This document shows, piece by piece, positions 6,769 through 11,705 of a DNA stretch of 11,705 nucleotides. Origin of the DNA: Acidobacteriota bacterium (lineage in GTDB: Bacteria; Acidobacteriota; Terriglobia; Terriglobales; Acidobacteriaceae); assembly GCA_021841795.1 (NCBI GenBank), contig JAKCDN010000054.1:1-11705 (forward strand), read 5' to 3'. Position numbers and translations under genes: made by a program. The notes below the pieces were generated by a model, which saw only the letters and a program-made list of their open reading frames with translations, was not told the DNA's origin and ran no database searches. Numbering within the stretch: the stretch's first letter is position 1; each line of letters begins with the position of its first letter.

Positions 6769-8451
6769 TCACCACTCCAGCCGCAACAGCGAAACCGCCT
6801 GCCGCGGCAGCGTTGTCGCAATCGTCGCTTTCCCGTCGGTCACATCCAGCCATACCGGCGACCTGAGCAGCTCCAGTTGCCCCGCGGCCTTCAACTGCGC
6901 GTATTGCTCCGCGGTGGGCGCTTGCGGCGATCCCATCCGCTTCCACACCGTGAATGCATTGCTATGCCCGTCATCGATCCGGAACTCTTCGATTTGCGCC
7001 CGTTTCACCCCCGCCGGAATCCCGTCGATCGTCACGTGCACCTCCGCGTCCGGCGCGGATACATCGTCGTCGTCATAGTTCCACACCAATACGGCCGCCT
7101 GCCGTTGCGACCTGGTTGCCAGTGCATCCACGTCGGGCGCCTTGCGCGCACCGCTTGCCACCAGCTCATCGAGTGGGACCGCTCCCGTGCTCTCCGTCTT
7201 CACCCGCTCGCCGCCCATCATCCCCGTCATGCGGAAGAGATTCAGGATCGGCTTGTCGATGCCGCGCGTCGACAGCGTGCGATAGCCCTCGAAGTAGCCC
7301 CCGTCTTCAAACTCGAACGACCAGGAGAGCATCGCCGCCAGATTCACGCCCGCCCGATCCTGCATCTCGAACAGCGCCTTCACCGCCGTCGCCGTATATG
7401 CCGCATACAGCGGCCCATTGCGGTATCCATTCGCAGGGTTTTCCTGCGCCGAACACGCCGCGCATCCCTCCGGATCGGCCTCGCTCAAAATAATTGGTAG
7501 CCGCTTCAGCTCCGGATGCCTGGCCACAATCCGGAATCCCTCATCGGCTGCCTGCAACTCATGCGCAAGCCCCATCCGCACATGCCCATCCACCAGGCTC
7601 GGGCGGCCCTTGGGATGGAACGAGATGAAATCCAGCGGAATCGAGCCGCCGTCGACGGCGCTTCTGTCGTTCAGGCAGTGTTCGAGAAATCGCTCAAGAA
7701 ACGCGCTCGCTTTGGCATTCGCCGGCCCGGTACTCGCCGGCCCACCCACCTTGGCGTCGGGGAGCGCCGCCCGTACGCCTGCCACCGTATAGTCGTACAG
7801 CTTGAGATACTCCGCCGGCGTTCCATGCCAATACTCGATGTCCGGTTCGTTCCATACCTCGAAGTACCACGTGCTCACCTGCTCTCGGCCGTAACGCTCA
7901 ACCAAGTGCTCGGTGAACCTCCGCACCAACTCCCTCCAGAGCGCGTAGTCCTTCGGCGGGTTGTTCGACGCGCCCCCCATCGTATGCGCAGGGAAGTGAA
8001 GCTGGTATTGCGTAATGCCCGGTACCGTTGCCGCCAGATCCTTCGGCATAAAACCCAGTTCCACCATTGGCCGTACGCCTGCCTTCGCAAATTCGTCAAA
8101 GGTCCGGTCGGTAATGGTGAAGTCGTAAACGGGCTTGCCCTTCGCGTCCAGATGAAAGACATTCGACGAGCTCCACTTCAGCTCCGCCACGCCGTCGCCT
8201 GACGTCAGCAGATGATGCGCGCGGATCGTTACCGGCTCAGGGCTCAGATCGTGCAGTTCGCCCAGCAACTGCTCGCCGTAGTGCATCGTCGTGTAGTTCG
8301 ATTCGTCGTAACCAAACCAGTTCGTGATGGGGCTGTAGCTCCCAACCGGCTTTGCAAGATTGACCTCAATCGAAACCGGATCAGGCCGGGAAGTCTGCCC
8401 CAGGGCAGCCAGACTCACAAGACAGATCAGGATAAAGGCGGCCTTCCCCAT
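6769..8451 (-). CDS. Secreted GH39-family glycoside hydrolase (beta-xylosidase-like)
   Basis: A 560-aa retaining glycosidase of clan GH-A, probably exported. Residues 1-20 (MGKAAFILICLVSLAALGQT) form a signal peptide. The catalytic TIM-barrel shows the acid/base Glu E202 in WYFEVWNEPDIEYW. The probable nucleophile is E324 in LPIILSEADPEG, 122 residues later, close to the spacing in GH39 xylosidases. VELGFMPKDLA (131-141) and DFISFHPKG (274-282) are further GH39 landmarks. A beta-sandwich-like C-terminal part ends in QAVSLLRLEW. Beta-xylosidase is the commonest activity in the family, but alpha-L-iduronidase and other specificities exist, so the substrate is open. ATG 8451 has GGGGGAG only 2 nt upstream, an unusually short spacing, but no other suitable start is near. 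It follows parB by 159 bp with an AT-rich interval between them, and is closed by a terminator. Confidence 0.9.
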   Translation of the reverse strand: MGKAAFILICLVSLAALGQTSRPDPVSIEVNLAKPVGSYSPITNWFGYDESNYTTMHYGEQLLGELHDLSPEPVTIRAHHLLTSGDGVAELKWSSSNVFHLDAKGKPVYDFTITDRTFDEFAKAGVRPMVELGFMPKDLAATVPGITQYQLHFPAHTMGGASNNPPKDYALWRELVRRFTEHLVERYGREQVSTWYFEVWNEPDIEYWHGTPAEYLKLYDYTVAGVRAALPDAKVGGPASTGPANAKASAFLERFLEHCLNDRSAVDGGSIPLDFISFHPKGRPSLVDGHVRMGLAHELQAADEGFRIVARHPELKRLPIILSEADPEGCAACSAQENPANGYRNGPLYAAYTATAVKALFEMQDRAGVNLAAMLSWSFEFEDGGYFEGYRTLSTRGIDKPILNLFRMTGMMGGERVKTESTGAVPLDELVASGARKAPDVDALATRSQRQAAVLVWNYDDDDVSAPDAEVHVTIDGIPAGVKRAQIEEFRIDDGHSNAFTVWKRMGSPQAPTAEQYAQLKAAGQLELLRSPVWLDVTDGKATIATTLPRQAVSLLRLEW

Positions 8452-8610
8452 AGCTCCCCCTGCTCACATCGTCAACCACGACGCCCGCGGCCTGCGCGGC
8501 CGCTCTCCGGCAGTTCAATCAGCTCAATCCTTCCCAGCCCCTTACAGGCATCGGGCGGGCAGGCTCCCTAAAAACCGTATAAAATTATGATAAATAAGCA
8601 CTTAATAGAA
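8452..8610 (-). other. parB-GH39 intergenic gap with an AT-rich block
   Basis: Directly after the parB stop, 8578-8610 is strikingly AT-rich for this genome and contains CATAAT and TATACG on the minus strand. It may hold the GH39 promoter, but no well-spaced -35/-10 pair is evident. A GC-only hairpin (GCGGCC 8487-8492 with GGCCGC 8498-8503, 5-nt loop) lies in the presumed GH39 leader. It lacks a T-run, so I do not call it a terminator. Confidence 0.3.
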
Positions 8611-9507
8611 CTACAGGCCCGTAATCCGCTCCATCAGTGCGTCAAAGTCCTCAAGCCGCGCGTACTCGATAATCACCTTGCCCCGCCCATTGCGATCCTC
8701 GATCATGACCTTCAAACCCAACGCCCGCTGCAGCTCGTCCTGCGCCTCGCGCACATTGGGATCGAGAGGCAACTTGACCTTGGGCTCCTTCTTGACCTTG
8801 CGCGTGGGGTCGATCATGCCCTGCACATAGCTCTCAGTCTGCCGCACCGACATTGAAAGCGCCGCCACGCGCTGCGCCGCCTTTTCAATCTCCTCTGCGC
8901 TTTCAAACGCCAGCAGCGCGCGCGCATGTCCAAACGTCAGCACGCCCGACTCCACACGCTGCTGCACAGATGGTGGTAACTTCAATAGACGCAGAAAGTT
9001 AGCAACCGTAGCACGGTCTTTTCCGGTGCGCTGCGCCATCTGCTCCTGGGTCATGTGGAACTCGCGCGACAACCGTTCGAACGCCCGCGCCTGCTCCATC
9101 GCGTTCAGATCGGCGCGCTGCAGATTCTCGACGATGGTGATTTCCATGGCCTGCTCGTCCGAGACCTGCCGCAGAATTGCCGGGACCGTGGCCTTGCCGG
9201 CCAGCTTGGAAGCGCGCCAGCGGCGCTCTCCTGCGATCAGCTGGAAACGCCCGCTCGCCTGGGGCCGTACCAGAATTGGCTGCACCACTCCGTTCGCCGC
9301 AATCGAAGCAGCCAGCTCCGCAAGTTGCTCTTCGTTCACGTGCGATCGCGTCTGAAACGGGTTCGGATCGATCTGGTCCACGGCAATCTCGCGCGGCTTG
9401 CCGCCTTCGGGCTCGCTCGCAGGGCCAAGATGCGGGCGCGGAAGCAGTGAATCGAGCCCCTTGCCAAGGGCGCGGCGTTTCAGATCGGAAACCGGAATAT
9501 TTGACAT
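8611..9507 (-). CDS. parB: Chromosome-partitioning protein ParB
   Basis: A CTP-dependent DNA clamp of 298 aa that loads at parS and spreads to form the partition complex acted on by ParA. With ATG 9507 as residue 1, the N-terminus has the ParB-start motif RRALGKGLDSLLP. The nucleotide-binding ParB/Srx domain includes NPFQTR, GERRWRAS (93-100) and ENLQRADLNAMEQA (from 127). The central helix-turn-helix that reads parS is MTQEQMAQRTGKDRATVANF (152-171). A basic linker (TRKVKKEPKVK) leads to a C-terminal dimerisation region. ATG 9507 has GAGG 7 nt upstream; the TTG two codons earlier would abut that ribosome site and is rejected. It lies 146 bp downstream of parA, with two parS sites just beyond parA. 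Length and motifs are standard for a chromosomal ParB. Confidence 0.96.
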   Translation of the reverse strand: MSNIPVSDLKRRALGKGLDSLLPRPHLGPASEPEGGKPREIAVDQIDPNPFQTRSHVNEEQLAELAASIAANGVVQPILVRPQASGRFQLIAGERRWRASKLAGKATVPAILRQVSDEQAMEITIVENLQRADLNAMEQARAFERLSREFHMTQEQMAQRTGKDRATVANFLRLLKLPPSVQQRVESGVLTFGHARALLAFESAEEIEKAAQRVAALSMSVRQTESYVQGMIDPTRKVKKEPKVKLPLDPNVREAQDELQRALGLKVMIEDRNGRGKVIIEYARLEDFDALMERITGL

Positions 9508-9574
9508 CGACAATCCTCAATTCTGCGCATTGCAATTGCGGCGATAACATGTCCCCAGGCCCCGGCTGCATGAT

Positions 9575-9591
9575 GCCCGCTCACAGCGGGC
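9575..9591 (-). other. Short hairpin in the parA-parB gap
   Basis: GCCCGCT (9575-9581) is a perfect inverted repeat of AGCGGGC (9585-9591) with a 3-nt loop. In the parA-to-parB transcript it lies about 70 nt before the parB start. There is no following T-run, so an RNA-stability or processing role is as likely as termination. Confidence 0.35.
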
Positions 9592-9627
9592 GATCCTCGC
9601 CGCGTTCATTCCTCTGCGGCCAGTCCA

Positions 9628-9651
9628 GGCAGGTGATCCCATCACCTCGCC
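9628..9651 (-). other. Hairpin immediately after the parA stop codon
   Basis: AGGTGAT (9631-9637) pairs perfectly with ATCACCT (9641-9647) across a CCC loop. The stem extends by three more pairs (9628-9630 with 9649-9651) if C9648 is bulged. It begins 2 nt after the parA TGA. No T-tract follows, so it may be a partial terminator or an mRNA-stabilising structure that sets the ParA:ParB ratio (inference). Confidence 0.4.
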
Positions 9652-9653
9652 CC

Positions 9654-10499
9654 TCAGGAGTAGGGCCAGAAAGTCACCTTCGCCTGCGGCCGCGCCACTG
9701 CCATCTTCTTGCGCTCGATGGCTCGCGGGCTTTCCATTTGATTGCGGGCCAGGAACTCGGCCGTGAGATCGAAGTAGGCCTCTGTGCCCCGTGAGCGCGG
9801 GTCATACACCGCCACCGGCTTGCCATGACTCGGCGCCTCGGCAAGGCGTACGTTCCGCGGTATCACCGTACGATAAAGAATCTCGCGAAAATACTCGCGC
9901 AGGGTCTCCGTCACTTGCTGAGCCAGATTGGTTCGGTCGTCATACATGGTCAGAAGAACACCCTCGATCGTCAACTCCTGGTTGTATGCCGCGCGGACGC
10001 GCTCCAGAGTTGAAATCAGCTCAGAGATCCCTTCAAGGGCAAAATACTCGGCTTGAAGTGGCACAATCAGCGACTCCGCTGCGCTCAGTACATTCAACGT
10101 CAGCAGGTCCAGGGCGGGAGGGCAGTCCAGAAGAATCCAGTCAAAGTTCTCTCGAATCGGATCGAGAGCCCGTCGCAAGCGCAGCGTCCGATCCTCCGCC
10201 CCGGCCAGCTCAATATTCGCGCCAGTCAGATTCTTCGAGCCGGGAAGAAGCCAAAGCCGATCCACGCCCGCAGGAAGAATCACCTGATCCGCCGGGCTGT
10301 CGCCCACCAGCACGTCGTAGATGGAGTGTCGCTCATCATCGCGCTGAAATCCCAGCCCCGACGAGGCATTCGCCTGCGGATCGCAGTCGATCAGGAGCGT
10401 CTTCAATCCCTCCAGGGCCAGGCACGCGGCGAGATTGATGGCGGTTGTGGTCTTGCCCACTCCGCCCTTCTGATTGACGATCCCAACTATCTTCCCCAT
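9654..10499 (-). CDS. parA: Chromosome-partitioning ATPase ParA (Soj family)
   Basis: A Walker-type ATPase of 281 aa that binds DNA non-specifically as an ATP dimer and drives movement of ParB-parS complexes. The N-terminal deviant Walker A box KGGVGKTTT has signature lysine K11 and catalytic-loop K16. The A' motif is [16 protein letters not shown] (D38, D40), and Walker B is [11 protein letters not shown] (D125). [18 protein letters not shown] is a typical Soj/ParA segment. ATG 10499 gives the usual start [13 protein letters not shown], with GGAAAG close upstream; the frame is open to 10634, but the extra 45 residues have no family counterpart. The C-terminus carries about 25 extra residues ([18 protein letters not shown]) beyond the conserved core. 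No residue pattern points to MinD, and the partner parB and parS sites are adjacent. The neighbours rsmG and mnmG, often found next to parAB, are absent on this side. Confidence 0.96.
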   Translation of the reverse strand: MGKIVGIVNQKGGVGKTTTAINLAACLALEGLKTLLIDCDPQANASSGLGFQRDDERHSIYDVLVGDSPADQVILPAGVDRLWLLPGSKNLTGANIELAGAEDRTLRLRRALDPIRENFDWILLDCPPALDLLTLNVLSAAESLIVPLQAEYFALEGISELISTLERVRAAYNQELTIEGVLLTMYDDRTNLAQQVTETLREYFREILYRTVIPRNVRLAEAPSHGKPVAVYDPRSRGTEAYFDLTAEFLARNQMESPRAIERKKMAVARPQAKVTFWPYS

Positions 10500-10775
10500 G
10501 GCTTTCCAGACTAAAGGCAGACGCGTCTTCGCGCCCAGCCACTTGCATTGTGGGAAACCATGCCCCGCTGTGGAAACTGCCCCATCCAGCGCGCTCCTGA
10601 TCTCCCGCAAGCACTTGCCGCAAAAGAAGTTCACCTTCGTCTGTCAGAATCCTCGCCGCACATGCCATAGAACGCCCAATGGTGGAAAACTATCGCCTCA
10701 ACGTCTCAGCCGCTGACATATTTATCCGGTCGTACCTTCTCGGTAATAAGCCCGGTTTGGGCCCCGCGCCCAGGA

Positions 10776-10791
10776 TGTTTCACGTGGAACA
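10776..10791. promoter_or_regulatory. parS site 1 (ParB binding site)
   Basis: TGTTTCACGTGGAACA matches the consensus bacterial parS (TGTTTCACGTGAAACA) at 15 of 16 positions and keeps the central CACGTG. It lies 277 bp upstream of the parA start, next to the parA-parB pair that would use it. Confidence 0.93.
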
Positions 10792-10822
10792 TTCGCCCGC
10801 ACTCCCCTCAAGCTGCAACCCC

Positions 10823-10838
10823 TGTTCCACGTGGAACA
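10823..10838. promoter_or_regulatory. parS site 2 (ParB binding site)
   Basis: TGTTCCACGTGGAACA is a perfect 16-bp palindrome and differs from consensus parS at two symmetrical positions. Its centre is 47 bp from the centre of site 1, so two ParB clamps could load side by side. Confidence 0.93.
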
Positions 10839-10913
10839 ACCCCTCCGCCGCGACCCACCTCCGCCTGCCGACCCATCCTTCCCTCAAAATCCCCGAGCAG
10901 CACCACATTGCGC

Positions 10914-10943
10914 TTGCCACCACCCACCTTGCGCATCTATCCT
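10914..10943 (+). promoter_or_regulatory. Candidate promoter for the GH79 gene
   Basis: TTGCCA (10914-10919, 5 of 6 to the -35 consensus) and TATCCT (10938-10943, 4 of 6 to the -10 consensus) are separated by 18 bp. This would give a leader of about 25 nt before ATG 10976. It lies about 75 bp from parS site 2, so ParB spreading could influence it. Confidence 0.35.
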
Positions 10944-10975
10944 TTGCCCGACATTCATCAGCTCTGGATCAACGC

Positions 10976-11705
10976 ATGCCTTCTACTCAGTGGCCTCGCC
11001 TTTTCGACCGCCGCCAAGCCATCCAAGGCGCTCTTGCCGTCACTGCTGCCTCATTCCTCCCCGGATGCGGCTCGACTCCAACCTCCACCTCCGGTTCTAC
11101 CAGCGGATCCCCATCCAACAGCAATCCGCAGCCGGTTCCCGCCGGATCCATCACCTCTGCCTCGTTAACCGTCTCGCCCACTACCGTCGGCTCCATCGGC
11201 CCAGCCTTTGCCGGGCTCTCCTACGAGAAAGCCTCCCTGACCGAAAGCCCCTACCTCTTTGCGGCCACCAACGCCAACCTCATCGCCCTCTTCAAACTCA
11301 TCGGCCCCAGCCTCCTCCGCATCGGCGGCAACTCCGTCGACCGCAACGTCTGGACGCCCAATGGCCCCGGACAGACTCCCGGACAGATCGCCCCCAGCGA
11401 CGTAGACTCCCTTGCCGCCTTCGTCAAGGCCACCGGCTGGCAGTGCCTCTATGGAGTCAACCTCGGCGGCAGCGGACCAAACCCTTACACCAGTGGATCC
11501 ATCCTCGCTGCGACAACCCCCGCCCTTGCTGCCGGCGAAATCGCCTATGCCCTTAAAGCCTTCGGCTCCTCCCTCGCCGGCTTTGAAATAGGCAACGAGT
11601 GCGATCTCTACGGAAACTCCTACTTCGCCGGAACCGCCTGGAACCTCTCCGCCTTTGAGTCTCTCTGGACCCAGTTCCGCTCCGCAATCCTCGCTCAATC
11701 CCCTC
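10976..11705 (+). CDS. GH79-like glycosidase (beta-glucuronidase-like), Tat/lipoprotein signal, 3' end beyond window
   Basis: The N-terminal 243 residues of a clan GH-A glycosidase. Twin arginines (DRRQAIQGALAVTAASFLPGC) followed by a hydrophobic stretch and Cys31 suggest a Tat-exported lipoprotein. Pro at -2 makes the lipobox (LPGC) slightly atypical. A Ser/Thr/Gly/Pro-rich spacer (33-57) follows. The barrel starts with FAGLSYEKASL and PSLLRIGGNSVDRNVW, features shared with GH79 beta-glucuronidases such as the one characterised from Acidobacterium capsulatum. The probable acid/base Glu is E208 in FEIGNECDLYG; a Cys replaces the Pro of the usual clan NEP motif. The nucleophile Glu lies beyond the window. 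ATG 10976 has only a weak TGGA ribosome site 7 nt upstream. This is the sole plus-strand gene, with very C-rich codons (28 C to 11 G in 11281-11340). The GH79 assignment is by motif only. Confidence 0.78.
   Translation, partial: MPSTQWPRLFDRRQAIQGALAVTAASFLPGCGSTPTSTSGSTSGSPSNSNPQPVPAGSITSASLTVSPTTVGSIGPAFAGLSYEKASLTESPYLFAATNANLIALFKLIGPSLLRIGGNSVDRNVWTPNGPGQTPGQIAPSDVDSLAAFVKATGWQCLYGVNLGGSGPNPYTSGSILAATTPALAAGEIAYALKAFGSSLAGFEIGNECDLYGNSYFAGTAWNLSAFESLWTQFRSAILAQSP

Larger units (their letters stand above)
10500..10975. other. Divergent intergenic region between parA and the GH79 gene (parS region)
   Basis: 476 bp without a convincing gene. The right part carries two parS sites (10776-10791 and 10823-10838) and, nearer the GH79 start, a plausible plus-strand promoter. 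The left part, 10500-10770, should contain the parA promoter. An AT-rich patch at about 10715-10735 is the best place for it, but no well-formed pair of hexamers is visible. A minus-strand open frame from 10668 runs into parA in another frame and looks spurious. Confidence 0.6.

Noticed and set aside
9333..9348. Possible third parS inside parB
   Set aside because: Only the left half and the core (TTCACGTG) match; the right half does not resemble GAAACA.
10500..10634. Longer ParA start at 10634
   Set aside because: ParA proteins begin a few residues before the KGGVGKT motif; the extra 45 residues show no ParA-like feature.
10336..10668. 110-codon minus-strand frame overlapping the parA start
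   Set aside because: Overlaps parA by about 160 bp in another frame, with no recognisable domain; probably chance.
10549..10690. DnaA-box-like words (such as TGTGGGAAA and TGTGGAAAC) suggesting an origin
   Set aside because: Each has about two mismatches to the DnaA box, they are scattered, and there is no AT-rich unwinding element; not enough to call oriC.
11165..11698. 177-codon minus-strand open frame
   Set aside because: Gly/Glu/Val-rich shadow opposite the GH79 gene, which has clear motifs in its own frame.
1..11705. A novel defence, mobile or CRISPR-like system
   Set aside because: All sizeable genes fall in known families; there are no repeat arrays, integrases, transposases, toxin-antitoxin pairs or att-like repeats.

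Overview
This is a dense, GC-rich bacterial chromosomal segment. It carries seven genes on the minus strand, plus one on the plus strand that runs off the right edge. The gene content fits a soil Acidobacteriota (class Terriglobia, near Acidobacterium, Terriglobus or Granulicella). The clues are secreted glycoside hydrolases, a GH79 enzyme resembling the beta-glucuronidase known from Acidobacterium capsulatum, a eukaryotic-like long DeoC and a two-domain ALDH16-type dehydrogenase. The taxon is inferred from gene content, because no marker RNA gene is present.

Layout from right to left, in the direction of minus-strand transcription. At 10976-11705 (plus strand) lies the start of a GH79-like glycosidase with a Tat/lipoprotein signal. 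The 476-bp divergent region 10500-10975 holds two parS centromere sites. Next come parA (9654-10499) and parB (8611-9507), so this is a complete parABS chromosome-segregation locus, and it implies that the replication origin is not far away. It is followed by a secreted GH39 glycosidase (6769-8451) and then an intrinsic terminator. After that come deoC (5581-6624) and an ALDH16-type aldehyde dehydrogenase (3167-5554), 26 bp apart. Next are an exported serine hydrolase of the beta-lactamase/esterase class (1706-3034), lipB (758-1678) and the 5' part of a 2-oxo-acid dehydrogenase E2 gene (1-679, cut by the window edge).

The functional links are these. ParA, ParB and the two parS sites form one partition machine. 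DeoC releases acetaldehyde, which the adjacent ALDH could oxidise. LipB makes octanoyl-protein, the precursor of the lipoyl group carried by the E2 encoded next to it. GH39 and GH79 are both predicted exported enzymes for plant or microbial polysaccharides and flank parAB on either side.

I see no CRISPR array, insertion sequence, prophage, tRNA or rRNA, and no convincing undescribed system. The most useful leads are the paired parS sites, the deoC/ALDH16 pairing, the LipB insertion next to an E2 gene, and a direct repeat bracketing a perfect TATAAT in front of the E2 gene.
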